The notes beneath the pieces are model-generated. The model searched no databases. It was not told where the DNA came from and worked only from the letters and a program-made list of their open reading frames with translations. A stretch of 64,000 nt of DNA from positions 62,001 to 126,000 of the forward strand of contig JADCFQ010000023.1 in assembly GCA_020249435.1 (NCBI GenBank), read 5' to 3'. The stretch is from Roseomonas sp. (GTDB lineage Bacteria > Pseudomonadota > Alphaproteobacteria > Acetobacterales > Acetobacteraceae). Of the stretch, positions 44,027 through 54,632 are shown one piece after another. Each line of letters opens with the position of its first letter. The first letter of the stretch is position 1. The position numbers were made by a program, and so were the translations under genes.

Positions 44027-44087
44027 GGTTTCCAAAGGCCCCAGGCCTTTGGTGGGTGGGTTTCAGGGAGGGCAAGGCCCTCCCTGA
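44027..44087 (-). repeat. Double-hairpin intergenic repeat, copy B
   Basis: The reverse complement of copy A at 19118-19178, with about three differences confined to the loops. It has the 11-bp stem TCAGGGAGGGC/GCCCTCCCTGA and the second stem CCAAAGGC/GCCTTTGG. Here it lies between the ends of two convergent genes (DMT transporter and family 5 binding protein), where it may stop both transcripts. Confidence 0.8.
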
Positions 44088-44090
44088 CCT

Positions 44091-45683
44091 TTAGTTGGCG
44101 GGCTTCACTGCCATGGCCGTGGTCCGTTCATCCATCCGCGGCGTATAGGCAAAGCCGCGCCGCGCGGCCCAGACATTGACCAGTTGAAACAGCGGTATCA
44201 TCACCTGTTCATCCGTGGTCACGATTTTCACAGCCTCCCGCAACAATTTCTCGCGCTCCGCATCATCCAGCGTGGCGGCCGCGCGTTCGGTGAGTGCATC
44301 AAGCGCCGGGTTGGAATAGCGCGATGAATTGGCGGCACCGCGGCGTTTTTCGCGATCAAAGGTGCCGAAGATATTGACGAGCATGTAGGAAGCTTCGCCA
44401 GTCACGCTGCCCCAGCCGCCCATGCGGGCGTTGAATTCCTGGCGTGAATTGCGTGCGGCATAGGTGGTCCAGGGCAGGGTTTGCACTTCGGTGCGCAGCC
44501 CAACGCGGGTCCACATTTGCGCGACGGCTTGCGCGACTCGGGCGTCATTCGGCAAGCGATCATTGGGTGCTGCCAGGGTCAGGCGGAAGCCTTGCGGGAA
44601 GCCGGCTTCGGCCAAAAGGCGCCGCGCGCCGTCAGCGTCAAAACGCGGCACCGGCACATCGGGGTTATAGGAAAAGGCACCGGGCGGCAGCCATTGGCCG
44701 GTCGGCTTGGCGGTGCCTTCCATGACGCGTTCGGTAAGAGCATTACGGTCTATCGCCATGGAAAGTGCGCGGCGCACGCGCACATCATGGAAGGGGTTGC
44801 GCGTGAAGGGCTTGCCTTCATTGTCGCTGACCAGGATGGGGTTTTCCGCGCGGGAATAATCAAACCACAGATAGATCAGGCGCAGCCCTTGGATTTCATA
44901 AAGCGTGATCCGCTGATCGCGCCGTAGGCGTTCCAGGTCGGATGACGGCACCTGGTCAATCACATCCACATCGCCAGCGAGCAGGGCCGCGGTGCGCGAC
45001 GCGTCATTGGCGATGAAGCGATAGGAAACGCGCGCCCAGGGCTGCGGCCCGGCCCAGTAGTTTTCATTGCGGGTGAATTCAGTGCGGTCACCATGGCGGT
45101 AACTCGCTAGCCGATAGGGGCCAGTCCCGATGGCGGCGCGGCCGGCATTGTAATCCTCGGTCTCTGCGCCGGTGCCAGCGTGGCGGGAGATGATTTGCAC
45201 CGATGCCAATTCGGTCGGCAGCAGCGGATGCGGGGCGGCGGTGTGGAAGCGTATGGTCAGCGGGTCAATGATCTCGGCGCGGGTGATGGCACGGATCATA
45301 CCGGCGAAGGTGCCGGGGCTATTGCGCACATTGGGCACGCGTTCGATGGTGAAGACCACGTCATCAGCGGTGAAATCCCTCCCATCATGCCATTTCACGC
45401 CGGGGCGGAGCTTGAATTCCCAGACGGTGTCGGAAAGCGCCCGCCAGCTTTGCGCCAGCATGGGTTGCAGCCGTGCCTCGGCATCCTGTTCCACCAGCCG
45501 GTCAAACATGTGTTGCGTCAGGCTGATATTGGGGGAGGCATTATAGAAATGCGGATCAAGCGCGGTGGGTGACCCGCCGATACCGATGGTCAGGTTCTGC
45601 GCCAGGGTGGTTGAAGTGCCAACGGAGGCCAGCAAGGCCGCAGTCAGCGACAGGGCAGGGAGCAGGGACGGGGAGGGGGGCAT
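44091..45683 (-). CDS. ABC transporter substrate-binding protein, family 5
   Basis: A 530-residue periplasmic binding protein with a signal peptide (to about residue 28, LAQ-N). Family features: TALDPHFYNASPN at the mature N terminus, WEFKLRPGVKWHDGRDFTADDVVFTIERV and AAIGTGPYRLASYRHGDRTEFTRNENYWAG. It is a paralogue of the binding protein at 45786, with shared segments all along, and the two genes are divergent over a 102-bp common region. It could serve the permease encoded across that region, providing a second specificity. Ligand: a peptide or other small polar solute, unproven. Confidence 0.92.
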   Translation of the reverse strand: MPPSPSLLPALSLTAALLASVGTSTTLAQNLTIGIGGSPTALDPHFYNASPNISLTQHMFDRLVEQDAEARLQPMLAQSWRALSDTVWEFKLRPGVKWHDGRDFTADDVVFTIERVPNVRNSPGTFAGMIRAITRAEIIDPLTIRFHTAAPHPLLPTELASVQIISRHAGTGAETEDYNAGRAAIGTGPYRLASYRHGDRTEFTRNENYWAGPQPWARVSYRFIANDASRTAALLAGDVDVIDQVPSSDLERLRRDQRITLYEIQGLRLIYLWFDYSRAENPILVSDNEGKPFTRNPFHDVRVRRALSMAIDRNALTERVMEGTAKPTGQWLPPGAFSYNPDVPVPRFDADGARRLLAEAGFPQGFRLTLAAPNDRLPNDARVAQAVAQMWTRVGLRTEVQTLPWTTYAARNSRQEFNARMGGWGSVTGEASYMLVNIFGTFDREKRRGAANSSRYSNPALDALTERAAATLDDAEREKLLREAVKIVTTDEQVMIPLFQLVNVWAARRGFAYTPRMDERTTAMAVKPAN

Positions 45684-45785
45684 GCCGGCAATCTCCTGGT
45701 ACGGTTCTGGGTGGATGCTAGCGGTGCCGGGCGCTGGCTGCTAGAAGCAAGTGAGGTCTGGCTCAAGAACAACAGGGGGTCTGGG

Positions 45786-47375
45786 ATGACGGGAAAACTA
45801 CGCAAGTTGGCTTTGGCTGCCGGCACGGCTTTCATTGGCCTTTCGGCGCAGGGCGCGCTGGCGCAAAGCGTCACCATGGCGGTGGCCGCGCCGGTCACCT
45901 CGCTGGACCCGCATTACCATCAGCTTTCGCCGAATAATGCGGTGGCGGACACCATCTTCGACAAGCTGGTGAATACGGATGCGAAGTCGAATAACCTTCC
46001 CGGCCTGGCACTAAGTTGGCGCGCGGTTGAGCCCAATGTCTGGGAATTCAAACTGCGGCCCAATGTGCGCTTCCATAATGGCAATCCCTTTACGGCGGAG
46101 GATGTGGCCTTCACGCTGCAGCGCCTGCCCAATGTGCCCAATAGCCCGTCATCCTTCGCGGCCTATTCGCGGCCCATCCAAGCCATGGAGATTGTGGACC
46201 CGCTGACCATCCGCTTCCGGACCGCGGCGCCGCATCCTCTGATGCCCTTGGACATGACCAATGTCCGCATCCTGGACCGCGAGACGCATCAGAACGCGAC
46301 GACCGAGGATTTCAATGCCGGCCGTGCGGCGATTGGCACTGGCCCCTATCGCGTGGTGTCGCATCGCAGCGGCGACCGGATTGAATTCGAACGGAACGAC
46401 AATTACTGGGGCGACCGCGCGCCCTTCCAGCGCGTGATCTATCGCATGATCACCAATGACGCAGCGCGCACGGCGGCGCTATTGGCGGGCGATGTGGAGT
46501 TCATTGACCAGGTGCCGACATCGGATCTGGCGAAGCTCCGGCAGGATAATCGGATAGCGCTTTCGGAAGTTGTTGGGCTGCGGTTGGTCTTCCTGGGCCT
46601 CGATCATTTGCGTCAGGCGAATGAGAACTCGCCCTTCATCACGGATAATGACGGCAAGCCGCTCGGCAAGAATCCGTTGCAGGATGTGCGCGTGCGCCGC
46701 GCGCTTTCCATCGCGATTGACCGGAAGGCGATTGTGGACCGCGTGATGGAAGGGGCCGCCGTGCCGGCAGGGCAATTCCTGCCTGAGGGTGTCTATACCC
46801 ATGTGCCGGGTGTGACCCCGCCGGCCTTTGATCCGGATGCGGCGCGCCGCTTGTTGGCGGAAGCGGGCTATCCGCAGGGGTTTCGCATTCAGTTGAATGG
46901 TCCCAATGATCGCTATGTGAATGACGCACGCATCATCCAGGCCGTGGGCCAGATGTGGACGCGCATTGGCGTGCGCACCACGGTGGAAGCGCAGCCCTGG
47001 ACCACCTTCATTGGCCGCGCGGGGCGGGCGGATTTCTCCGCGCACCTCGTTGGCTGGGGATCGAACCCTGATGGATCGCATCCTTTGCGCAATATCCTGG
47101 CGACGGTGACGCGTGAGAAGGGCTGGGGGTCTTCCAATCGCGGGCGCTATTCCAACCCGCAGTTGGATGCGCTGCTCGATCAATCCCTGGTCGAGCTGGA
47201 TGAAGCCAAGCGCGTGCAGCTGGTGATTGAAGCGCAGCGCATCGCGGCTGAGGATGTGGCGGTGATCCCGCTCCATATCCAGACCAATATCTGGGGCATG
47301 CGCCGGCATTTGGCGCATGATGCCCGCAATGATGAGCTGACGCGCGCGCAGGATGTGCGCCCGGCGGCGCGCTGA
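45786..47375 (+). CDS. ABC transporter substrate-binding protein, family 5 (operon head)
   Basis: A 529-residue periplasmic protein. Signal peptide MTGKLRKLALAAGTAFIG..GALAQ. Family motifs: TSLDPHYHQLSPNN, WEFKLRPNVRFHNGNPFTAEDVAFTLQRL and AAIGTGPYRVVSHRSGDRIEFERNDNYWG. A start at 45786 has GGG upstream; the frame runs earlier without homology. First gene of a complete uptake operon: binding protein, two permeases, two ATPases. Paralogous to the divergent binding protein. Confidence 0.94.
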   Translation: MTGKLRKLALAAGTAFIGLSAQGALAQSVTMAVAAPVTSLDPHYHQLSPNNAVADTIFDKLVNTDAKSNNLPGLALSWRAVEPNVWEFKLRPNVRFHNGNPFTAEDVAFTLQRLPNVPNSPSSFAAYSRPIQAMEIVDPLTIRFRTAAPHPLMPLDMTNVRILDRETHQNATTEDFNAGRAAIGTGPYRVVSHRSGDRIEFERNDNYWGDRAPFQRVIYRMITNDAARTAALLAGDVEFIDQVPTSDLAKLRQDNRIALSEVVGLRLVFLGLDHLRQANENSPFITDNDGKPLGKNPLQDVRVRRALSIAIDRKAIVDRVMEGAAVPAGQFLPEGVYTHVPGVTPPAFDPDAARRLLAEAGYPQGFRIQLNGPNDRYVNDARIIQAVGQMWTRIGVRTTVEAQPWTTFIGRAGRADFSAHLVGWGSNPDGSHPLRNILATVTREKGWGSSNRGRYSNPQLDALLDQSLVELDEAKRVQLVIEAQRIAAEDVAVIPLHIQTNIWGMRRHLAHDARNDELTRAQDVRPAAR

Positions 47376-47390
47376 ACCGGATAGGGGCTC

Positions 47391-48368
47391 ATGACCGTCT
47401 ACCTCGTCCGGCGCGTCTTGCAGGCACTGCTTGTTGTGCTGGCGATGTCGCTGATTGTCTTCATTGGCGTCTATGCCATTGGCGATCCGGTGGAAATCCT
47501 GATCAGCCCGGATGCGGACCAGATTGAGCGTGAACGCGCCGTGCAGGCGCTCGGGCTCGATCTGCCGCTCTGGCAGCAATATGCGGTGTTTCTGACCAAG
47601 GCGCTGCAGGGCGATTTGGGAAGGTCATTTGTCTATAATGAACCGGCGCTGAAGCTGATTTTGCAGCGCATGCCGGCGACGCTGGAATTGGCGTTTGGGG
47701 CGACGATCATCGCGCTGATCATCGGCCTGCCGCTTGGGCTTTATGCGGGGCTTCGTCCCGAAGGCCGCTTCAGCCGCGTGATCATGGCTGGGTCCATCCT
47801 TGGCTTTTCGCTGCCCACCTTTTGGGTGGGGCTGATGCTGATCATGGTGTTTGCGGTTTACCTCGGCTGGCTACCTTCAACCGGACGAGGGGAAACCGGC
47901 AGCCTATTCGGGCTGCAATGGTCTTTCCTGACCTGGGATGGCTTGCGGCATATGGCGATGCCGGCGATCAATCTTTCATTGTTCAAGATCAGCCTGGTCA
48001 TTCGCCTGACGCGTGCGGGTGTGCGCGAGACCATGCTGATGGATTATGTGAAATTCGCCCGCGCCAAGGGGCTTTCGCCGGCGCGCGTGACCTTCGTGCA
48101 TGTGTTCAAGAATATCCTGATCCCGGTCGTGACCGTGGTGGGGCTTGAGCTTGGCAGCACCATCGCCTTTTCGGTGGTGACGGAAAGCGTCTTTGCCTGG
48201 CCCGGCATGGGCAAGCTGATTATTGATTCGATCAATGTGCTCGATCGGCCAGTGATTGTCGCTTATCTCATGATGATCGTGCTGATGTTCATCGCCATCA
48301 ATCTGATTGTTGATCTGACCTATTCAATGCTTGACCCGCGCGTCCGGCTGGAGAGCAAAGGCACATGA
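47391..48368 (+). CDS. ABC transporter permease (DppB-type)
   Basis: A 325-residue inner-membrane permease of the dipeptide/oligopeptide/nickel family, six helices. The N-terminal helix (YLVRRVLQALLVVLAMSLIVF) and FWVGLMLIMVFAVYLGWLP are DppB-like. The EAA-type cytoplasmic loop that docks the ATPases is YVKFARAKGLSPARVTFVHVF. It is 15 bp after the binding-protein gene and overlaps the second permease by 4 bp. Confidence 0.95.
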   Translation: MTVYLVRRVLQALLVVLAMSLIVFIGVYAIGDPVEILISPDADQIERERAVQALGLDLPLWQQYAVFLTKALQGDLGRSFVYNEPALKLILQRMPATLELAFGATIIALIIGLPLGLYAGLRPEGRFSRVIMAGSILGFSLPTFWVGLMLIMVFAVYLGWLPSTGRGETGSLFGLQWSFLTWDGLRHMAMPAINLSLFKISLVIRLTRAGVRETMLMDYVKFARAKGLSPARVTFVHVFKNILIPVVTVVGLELGSTIAFSVVTESVFAWPGMGKLIIDSINVLDRPVIVAYLMMIVLMFIAINLIVDLTYSMLDPRVRLESKGT

Positions 48369-49276
48369 GCGAGGCTGTCATTTCCGCGAAGCCGGCGGAT
48401 AAGGTGGAAACACCCTTCCGGCGCTTTGTGTCCGAATTCGCCGAAAGCAAGGTCGCCCTTGGTGCGCTGGTGGTTTTCATCATCATCGCGCTGCTGGCGA
48501 TTTTCGCGCCCTGGATCACGCCGCAAAACCCCTATGACTTGGCCGAGCTTGACATCATGGATGGGCGGATGGAGCCCGGCACGGTGGGCGGTGCGGGTTT
48601 CACCTATTGGCTCGGCACGGATGATCAGGGGCGCGATATGCTCTCCGGCATCATTTATGGCTTGCGGATTTCACTGACGGTTGGTGCGGGTTCGGCGCTG
48701 ATTGCCTGCCTGATTGGCGCTTCCCTTGGTTTGCTCGCGGCTTATGCCGGTGGGCGGACCGATAGCGTGATCATGCGCCTTGTGGATTTGCAATTGTCCT
48801 TCCCGACCATTCTGGCGGCGCTCATGATTCTAGCTTTTCTCGGCAAGGGCATCATGAATGTGGTGATCGCGCTGGTGTTGGTGGAATGGGCCTATTATGC
48901 GCGCACGGTGCGCGGCACGGCGCTGGTCGAAAGACGGCGCGAATATATTGAAGCGGCGCAATGCCTGGCTTTGCCGACGCATCGCGTACTGTTCCGCCAT
49001 TTGCTGCCGAATTGCCTGCCGCCCTTGATCGTTGTCGGCACCATGCAGGTGGCGCGTGCCATTGCGCTGGAAGCCACACTTTCCTTCCTTGGGCTTGGCG
49101 TGCCGATCACGGAACCATCGCTCGGCCTGCTGATCGCCAATGGCTATGAATATATGCTGTCCGGCAAATACTGGATTTCCTTCTATCCCGGCATTGCGCT
49201 GCTGATCACGATTGTCGCCATCAATCTGGTGGGCGATCAATTGCGCGATGTGCTGAACCCGCGGCTGAAGAAATAG
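48365..49276 (+). CDS. ABC transporter permease (DppC-type)
   Basis: A 303-residue partner permease. The cytoplasmic N terminus precedes helix 1; a periplasmic loop holds the typical LGTDDQGRDMLSGIIYGLRISL. The EAA-type loop is YIEAAQCLALPTHRVLFRHLLPN. SFLGLGVPITEPSLGLLIANG is a clear DppC signature. It overlaps the previous gene as ATGA and is followed by the ATPase genes after 4 bp. Confidence 0.95.
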   Translation: MSEAVISAKPADKVETPFRRFVSEFAESKVALGALVVFIIIALLAIFAPWITPQNPYDLAELDIMDGRMEPGTVGGAGFTYWLGTDDQGRDMLSGIIYGLRISLTVGAGSALIACLIGASLGLLAAYAGGRTDSVIMRLVDLQLSFPTILAALMILAFLGKGIMNVVIALVLVEWAYYARTVRGTALVERRREYIEAAQCLALPTHRVLFRHLLPNCLPPLIVVGTMQVARAIALEATLSFLGLGVPITEPSLGLLIANGYEYMLSGKYWISFYPGIALLITIVAINLVGDQLRDVLNPRLKK

Positions 49277-49280
49277 GCAG

Positions 49281-50264
49281 ATGACAGCACCTACACTCGA
49301 AGTTCGCGATTTGCAGACGCATTTCTTCACCCGCGCTGGCGTGGTGAAGGCAGTGGATGGCGTTTCCTTTTCTGTCGGCCGCGGCAAGGTGATGGGGCTG
49401 GTCGGAGAATCCGGTTCCGGCAAATCCGTCACGGGCTTTTCCATCATCGGCCTGGTTGATCCGCCGGGCAGGATTGCGGGCGGGTCCATCCTGTTTCAGG
49501 GGCGCGATCTGGCGAAGCTGTCCGAAGAAGAAATGCGCGATTTGCGGGGCAACCGCATCGCCATGATCTTCCAGGACCCGATGATGACGCTGAACCCGGT
49601 GCTGCGCATTGATACGCAGATGATCGAAACCGTGCTGGCGCATAAGAAGGTCTCGCATGAGGAAGCCCGCCAGCGCGCGCGTGACACACTTGGCATGGTC
49701 GGCATTCCATCCCCGGATGAACGGCTGAAAGCCTATCCGCACCAGTTTTCCGGCGGCATGCGCCAGCGTGTGGCGATTGCGATTGCGCTTTTGCATGAAC
49801 CGCAATTGATTGTTGCCGATGAACCGACCACGGCGCTTGATGTCACCATCCAGGGGCAGATATTGGCCGAGGTGCAGAAGCTTTGCGCCACCACCGGCAC
49901 GTCCATGATCTGGATTACGCATGATCTTTCGGTGGTCGCCGGCCTCGCGGATGATATTGCGGTGATGTATGCGGGCCGCATTGTGGAGAAAGGCGCGGTG
50001 GGGGAGGTGCTGGACAAGCCCCTGCATCCCTATACCCATGGGCTGATCGGTTCGGTGCCAAGCCGTAACAAGCGCGGTGAGGCGCTCAGGCAAATTCCCG
50101 GCATGACGCCTTCACTTCTCAACCTCCCGCCGGGCTGTGCCTTTCGTGCGCGTTGCCCGCGCGCCTCAGAAGCCTGCCTCGCAGAGCCTGTGATGGCGGA
50201 GCTTCTGCCAGGGCGCGAGGTGCGCTGCATTCACCCCCATCTCGAAGCCTCTGAGGCCGCATGA
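49281..50264 (+). CDS. ABC transporter ATP-binding protein (DppD-type)
   Basis: A 327-residue ATPase of the peptide/nickel family. Walker [10 protein letters not shown]-loop in [15 protein letters not shown], signature motif SGGMRQR, Walker [13 protein letters not shown], and the H-loop in WITHDLSVV are intact. The C-terminal oligopeptide extension with Cys residues ([14 protein letters not shown]) is present and may bind an Fe-S cluster as in relatives. Second permease ends 4 bp before; overlaps the next ATPase by 4 bp. Confidence 0.96.
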   Translation: MTAPTLEVRDLQTHFFTRAGVVKAVDGVSFSVGRGKVMGLVGESGSGKSVTGFSIIGLVDPPGRIAGGSILFQGRDLAKLSEEEMRDLRGNRIAMIFQDPMMTLNPVLRIDTQMIETVLAHKKVSHEEARQRARDTLGMVGIPSPDERLKAYPHQFSGGMRQRVAIAIALLHEPQLIVADEPTTALDVTIQGQILAEVQKLCATTGTSMIWITHDLSVVAGLADDIAVMYAGRIVEKGAVGEVLDKPLHPYTHGLIGSVPSRNKRGEALRQIPGMTPSLLNLPPGCAFRARCPRASEACLAEPVMAELLPGREVRCIHPHLEASEAA

Positions 50265-51259
50265 ACGCCGCACCCATGCTGGAACTGCGCGGCATTACGC
50301 GCCGGTTCGAAAAGAAGTTGGATTTCGCGGGCCGCATTGCGCAGCGCCTGGGCGCGCCGGTGCGGGAAGAAGTGGTGCATGCCGTGGATGGCGTGGACCT
50401 GACGGTCCGCAAGGGTGAGGTTGTCGGCCTGGTTGGTGAATCCGGCTGCGGCAAATCCACGCTGGGGCGCATGGTGGCGGGCATTTTACCGCCAACGGAG
50501 GGCACCATTCTGCGCGATGGCCGCGACATCAAGGCGCTGACGGGTGCTGAAGCGCGGCAGATGAAGCTCCGCACCCAGATGATTTTCCAGGACCCCTATG
50601 CCTCGCTCAATCCGCGCATGCGCGTTCTGGATATTGTGGGCGAGGCACCGCGCGTGCATGGGCTTTTGGCTGGTGCGTCCTTTGATGATTATGTGGATGA
50701 GCAAATGCGCCGCGCGGGTTTGGACCCGGGCTTCAAGCGGCGCTATCCGCATCAATTCTCAGGCGGGCAGCGGCAACGTATCGGGATTGCGCGCGCGCTT
50801 GCGGTGAAGCCGGATTTCATTGTCTGCGATGAAGCCGTGGCGGCGCTGGATGTTTCGATCCAGGCACAAATCCTTAACCTGTTCATGCGCCTCAGGAAGG
50901 AACTCGATCTGACCTATCTTTTCATCAGCCATGATCTTGGCGTGGTGGAGCATCTCTCGGATCGCGTGGTGATCATGTATCTCGGGCGCGTGGTGGAGGA
51001 AGCGGATACGGAAACCGTCTTCCGCCGGCCCAATCACCCCTATACGCGGTCCTTGCTGGATTCCGTGCCGCGGATTGAAAACCGCAAGCGCGCCTTTTCG
51101 GTCGTAAAGGGGGAAATCCCGTCACCGCTTAATCCGCCGAGTGGCTGCCATTTCCATCCGCGCTGTCCGCTCGCGATGGAACGCTGCAAGGTGGAAGTGC
51201 CGAAGCTGCGAGAGATCGCGCCCGGCCAGCGCAGCGCCTGCCATTTGAACGATCAATGA
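50261..51259 (+). CDS. ABC transporter ATP-binding protein (DppF-type)
   Basis: A 332-residue ATPase. Walker [10 protein letters not shown]-loop [13 protein letters not shown], signature SGGQRQR, Walker [15 protein letters not shown] (Glu followed by Ala rather than the common Pro, as in many DppF proteins), and H-loop FISHDLGVV. The C-terminal Cys-containing segment ([14 protein letters not shown]) is also present. Last ATPase of the operon; its TGA overlaps the ATG of a small lipoprotein gene. Confidence 0.96.
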   Translation: MNAAPMLELRGITRRFEKKLDFAGRIAQRLGAPVREEVVHAVDGVDLTVRKGEVVGLVGESGCGKSTLGRMVAGILPPTEGTILRDGRDIKALTGAEARQMKLRTQMIFQDPYASLNPRMRVLDIVGEAPRVHGLLAGASFDDYVDEQMRRAGLDPGFKRRYPHQFSGGQRQRIGIARALAVKPDFIVCDEAVAALDVSIQAQILNLFMRLRKELDLTYLFISHDLGVVEHLSDRVVIMYLGRVVEEADTETVFRRPNHPYTRSLLDSVPRIENRKRAFSVVKGEIPSPLNPPSGCHFHPRCPLAMERCKVEVPKLREIAPGQRSACHLNDQ

Positions 51260-51375
51260 GGCTGCGCTTTATCCTCGCTGCGCTTTTGCTGATTGGCCTT
51301 GCCGCTTGTGAAAGCAGCGGCACGCGCGGCGGCTATGTTGGTGGCGGGGCGGGCGGCAATCGCACCTCAAACTGA
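51256..51375 (+). CDS. Small lipoprotein, 39 residues
   Basis: A short ORF overlapping the stop of the last ABC ATPase as ATGA. It starts [18 protein letters not shown], a basic, hydrophobic signal with lipobox LAAC, so the mature lipoprotein would begin with Cys18. The remaining 22 residues are Gly/Ser/Arg/Asn-rich without known domain. Its 3' end overlaps the converging MFS gene by 9 bp. It is small enough to be missed by gene finders, but the lipobox and coupled start favour a real gene. Function unknown. Confidence 0.6.
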   Translation: MRLRFILAALLLIGLAACESSGTRGGYVGGGAGGNRTSN

Positions 51376-52557
51376 ATGAGCACCGCGCGGGCGTGACGCC
51401 GCGTAGAAACTCGCCGCCGCGAAAAGCGCAATCCCCAGCAGCAACCAAGGCACCGGGCCATAGCCGCCCGCCGCATCCCACACCAAGGCCAGCGCCAAGG
51501 GGGCAGCGGTGCGCGGCAAAACCGCAAAGGCGGAAAGCGCACCGGATGTCGAGGCAAAGCCATCGCGGCCCATGATTTCGGCGACACCTGCGGCGCGCAG
51601 AATGGTCAGCAAGCCATCCGCCACCGCCCAGGCAATGATGAAGGCAATGGTCAGCGCCAGGCTATTGGGTGCGAGTGCAAATAGCGCCATGCCAATCGGC
51701 AGCAACAGTAAGGCAAAGCGCCCAACATGGCGCATGGCGACACCTCGGCCCAGCGTGAACAATACCAGCCGCGCCGCGACTTGCCCCGGCCCATGCGCGG
51801 CGGCCAGCAGCAAGACGGTCGCTTCCGGCCAGCCGCGTTCGCGCAGCAGCAGTACCAGATGCGCGCCAAGCCCGGTGCCGATGAAGGCGTGTGCGGCGAA
51901 GCAAAAGGCCAAGCCCAGAAACACTGGATCGCGCAAGCGACGCAGCAAGGATACTGGCGGCGGGCTTTCCGCCATGCGCTTCGGCGGCCCTGCCTTGCGC
52001 AGCATGAAGCCGGTCAGTGCCGCTGAGCCGGTTTGGATCACCGCCAGCACCAGCAGCGCATCGCGCCAGCCGAACGCCCCGATCAGTATTTCCACCAACG
52101 GAATGAAAATGGTGCCGGTAAAACCCGTGATCAGCGTAATCGCCGTAATGCTGCGCGTCACATCGCGCGCTTCCGCCACCACCACCGCCATGGCCGGCCC
52201 CCACAGGCAAGTGGCATGCGCCGCCCCCAGCAAAACCCAGATGGCGACAAAGGCGATGGGATGGGAGACAAAACTCCAACACACCAGCAAGGCCGCACCC
52301 AATAACGCGCCGCCCGTCATCATGCCGCGCGGCCCGTGGCGATCCTGCCAGCGCCCCGCCGGCACCGCGACCAGGCCAGAGATCAACAAGCCGCAAGTGA
52401 ATGCGCCCGAGATCAATACGCGCGACCAGCCAAGCTCCGCTTCCATCGGCGCGACCATCAATTGGAAGGGGGTGAAAAGGCAGCCCCAGCCGACAAGCTG
52501 TGTAATCGCGGTGCCCCAGAACAATAGCCGGGGCGCAATGCGCGGCGCGTCACTCAC
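51367..52557 (-). CDS. MFS transporter
   Basis: A 396-residue, twelve-helix major facilitator protein starting with GTG. The first helices read [22 protein letters not shown] and the intracellular loop [14 protein letters not shown] corresponds to motif A (a variant). The gene is coupled to nadK by a GTGA overlap and is last in a run with a nitrilase-family gene and nadK. The substrate is unknown; topology is typical of monocarboxylate-like MFS members. Confidence 0.86.
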   Translation of the reverse strand: MSDAPRIAPRLLFWGTAITQLVGWGCLFTPFQLMVAPMEAELGWSRVLISGAFTCGLLISGLVAVPAGRWQDRHGPRGMMTGGALLGAALLVCWSFVSHPIAFVAIWVLLGAAHATCLWGPAMAVVVAEARDVTRSITAITLITGFTGTIFIPLVEILIGAFGWRDALLVLAVIQTGSAALTGFMLRKAGPPKRMAESPPPVSLLRRLRDPVFLGLAFCFAAHAFIGTGLGAHLVLLLRERGWPEATVLLLAAAHGPGQVAARLVLFTLGRGVAMRHVGRFALLLLPIGMALFALAPNSLALTIAFIIAWAVADGLLTILRAAGVAEIMGRDGFASTSGALSAFAVLPRTAAPLALALVWDAAGGYGPVPWLLLGIALFAAASFYAASRPRGAHSV

Positions 52558-53330
52558 ACGGTGAATTGCTCGGCAATGATGCGCTCGGAAAGCCCGTGAT
52601 CAGGGTCGAACATCAGCGTCAGTGAGACATCGCGCGCTTCGCGCACCTCAACCCGCGTCACATCGCGCACTTCGGTGTAATCCGCGACGGCCGCGACGGG
52701 GCGCTTTTCCGCCTCCAGAATATCGAACACCACGGTTGCATCTGAAGGCAGCAGCGCGCCGCGCCAGCGCCGCGGGCGAAAGGCGGAAATCGGCGTCAGC
52801 GGCAGCAGATTCGCACTTAGCGGCACAATCGGACCATGGGCGGAAAGATTATAGGCGGTGCTGCCGGCGGGCGTGCTCACCAGGATGCCATCGCAAATCA
52901 ATTCCGGTAGCCTGGCCTTGCCATCCACCAATATGCGTATCTTGGCGGCCTGGCGGCTTTCACGCAGCAGGGAGACTTCGTTGATGGCGAGTGCTTCCAC
53001 CGATGGGGCATTGTCGCGCAGCGCCACCATGCGCAAAGGATGCACAATGGCGGTTTGCGCGGCGGCAAGCCGCGCGGGCAGATCATCTTCCCGATAATCA
53101 TTCATCAAAAAGCCGACACTACCGCGATTCATGCCATAAACCGGCAAGCCGCGACGCAGAAAGCGATGCAGTGTTTCCAGCATGAAGCCATCACCGCCGA
53201 GTGCAACCACCACTTCGGCCTCTTCTTCCGCCGCGCTGCCGTAACGCGTGACAAGCGCGGCGCGGGCCTTTTGCGCCTCAGCACTTTGCCCGGCCAGGAT
53301 GGCAACGCGGCGGGGCGCGAAGGCGTTCAT
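52554..53330 (-). CDS. nadK: NAD kinase
   Basis: A 258-residue cytoplasmic enzyme making NADP from NAD and ATP. Motifs: [16 protein letters not shown] (GGDG, catalytic), [16 protein letters not shown] (NE/D), and [21 protein letters not shown] (Gly-rich substrate loop) are intact. Length is on the short side but normal for Alphaproteobacteria. Start at 53330 (MNAFAP) overlaps the nitrilase-family stop as ATGA; an ATG at 53342 is also in frame. Confidence 0.96.
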   Translation of the reverse strand: MNAFAPRRVAILAGQSAEAQKARAALVTRYGSAAEEEAEVVVALGGDGFMLETLHRFLRRGLPVYGMNRGSVGFLMNDYREDDLPARLAAAQTAIVHPLRMVALRDNAPSVEALAINEVSLLRESRQAAKIRILVDGKARLPELICDGILVSTPAGSTAYNLSAHGPIVPLSANLLPLTPISAFRPRRWRGALLPSDATVVFDILEAEKRPVAAVADYTEVRDVTRVEVREARDVSLTLMFDPDHGLSERIIAEQFTV

Positions 53331-54172
53331 GGGCGCTGCCAACCCGCAGCAGCCGCGCGATGTTCCAACAGCGGCATATCGCGCCGCACGCGTGCGGTAA
53401 GCGCCTGGTCTATGCGAGCGGTCGCGTGGCCTTTGCCGTCGCTCGCCTTTGCCACCACATGTCCCCAGGGATCGGCGATCAGGGAATGGCCATAGACGCT
53501 GCGTTGCGCGCCGCGTTCCTCATATTGGCCGAAGGAAGCGGCGGCGATGATCCAGCATTGCGTATCAATCGCGCGCGCCCGCAGCAGCGCTTCCCAATGA
53601 TCCTTGCCGGTTTGCAGCGTAAAGTTGGAGGGCACCAGAATCGCCTCGGCACCCATTTGCCTGAGCGCCAAATACAATTCCGGAAAGCGAATATCGTAGC
53701 AGATGGTGCAGGCAAAACGGATGCCGCCCGCGTCAAACAGCGCCAGATCACGCCCGCCGCCATAAAGCGCGCTTTCCCGGTAGCCGGTGCCATCGGGCGC
53801 GGTGATGTCGAACAGGTGGATCTTGCGATAGCGCGCAATCTCAACCCCATCAGGCCCAAAAACCAGCGAGGTATTGAACAGCTTCTCACCACCATTTTCG
53901 ATGATGGAACCGCCATGCACGGTCATGCCATGCCGACGCGCGAGGCCGCGCAGCAGCTCATAGGCCGGGCCGCCTTCAGCACCTGGTGTGGGTAGTACTT
54001 CGGCGGCGGCCATGCGGGCATCTCGCCCACCGCCAAGATTGGTCCAGGTCTCGGGCAGGCTGACCAGCCCGGGCCGGTCAGACGCTACCGCGGCTTCGAT
54101 CAGCGCTTCGGCCTGCACGAGATTCGCGGCCTTGTTGCTGCCCTGGTTCATCTGGATCACGCTGACGCGCAT
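53327..54172 (-). CDS. Carbon-nitrogen hydrolase (nitrilase superfamily)
   Basis: A 281-residue amidase-fold protein. The catalytic triad is visible: Glu in [11 protein letters not shown], Lys in YRKIHLFDI, Cys in [28 protein letters not shown] is also typical. The relatives nearest in pattern are Nit1/Nit2-like omega-amidases and deaminated-glutathione amidases, so metabolite repair is possible, but no direct proof is in the sequence. Start at 54172 (MRVSVI). Co-transcribed with nadK. Confidence 0.91.
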   Translation of the reverse strand: MRVSVIQMNQGSNKAANLVQAEALIEAAVASDRPGLVSLPETWTNLGGGRDARMAAAEVLPTPGAEGGPAYELLRGLARRHGMTVHGGSIIENGGEKLFNTSLVFGPDGVEIARYRKIHLFDITAPDGTGYRESALYGGGRDLALFDAGGIRFACTICYDIRFPELYLALRQMGAEAILVPSNFTLQTGKDHWEALLRARAIDTQCWIIAAASFGQYEERGAQRSVYGHSLIADPWGHVVAKASDGKGHATARIDQALTARVRRDMPLLEHRAAAAGWQRP

Positions 54173-54242
54173 CCGCCTACTCCTGCCATGTATGGCCCCC
54201 ATCAAGCCGGGGAGGGGGCCGGTCCGCAAGGGGGCGCGTGGA

Positions 54243-54632
54243 TCAGCCGCGCGGCGTGCGCCAATCAAGCTTCGGTTCGGCGCGGCGTTCCCGCAAGGGT
54301 GGCGCGCTATAGGCGGGCGGCGGCGGCACCGGCGCGCTAAGGCGCGGCCCGGCTTCAACTTCCCGCCGGGTGAAGCCTGCGGGTTCTTCCCAATCCTGCT
54401 CCACCGGGGCGCGCGGGGCGGCGGCAGGCCCGGCGCGGCGCAATTCGGCGCGGAGTTCCGCCAATTGCAGTTCCAGCGCTTCCAGCCGCGATTTCACGCC
54501 ATAAACGGCGAAGGGCATGCCAAGGAAGGCCAGCACCAGAAGTCCCAATAGCAGCGCCAGGATCAAGCCCGTCCAGCCCGGAAAGCCGGGGAAGGTGAGG
54601 GCGGCGATCAGGGCTTGCAGGGCTTCAACCAC
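54243..54632 (-). CDS. Hypothetical membrane protein with coiled coil
   Basis: A 129-residue protein that I do not recognise. One strong hydrophobic helix (about residues 18-45, [19 protein letters not shown]) is followed by a short Leu/Glu heptad-like stretch ([17 protein letters not shown]), and then a Pro/Arg/Ala-rich cytoplasmic or periplasmic tail. The ATG overlaps the moaA stop by 8 bp, so it is probably translated from the same transcript. No function can be proposed. Confidence 0.6.
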   Translation of the reverse strand: MVEALQALIAALTFPGFPGWTGLILALLLGLLVLAFLGMPFAVYGVKSRLEALELQLAELRAELRRAGPAAAPRAPVEQDWEEPAGFTRREVEAGPRLSAPVPPPPAYSAPPLRERRAEPKLDWRTPRG

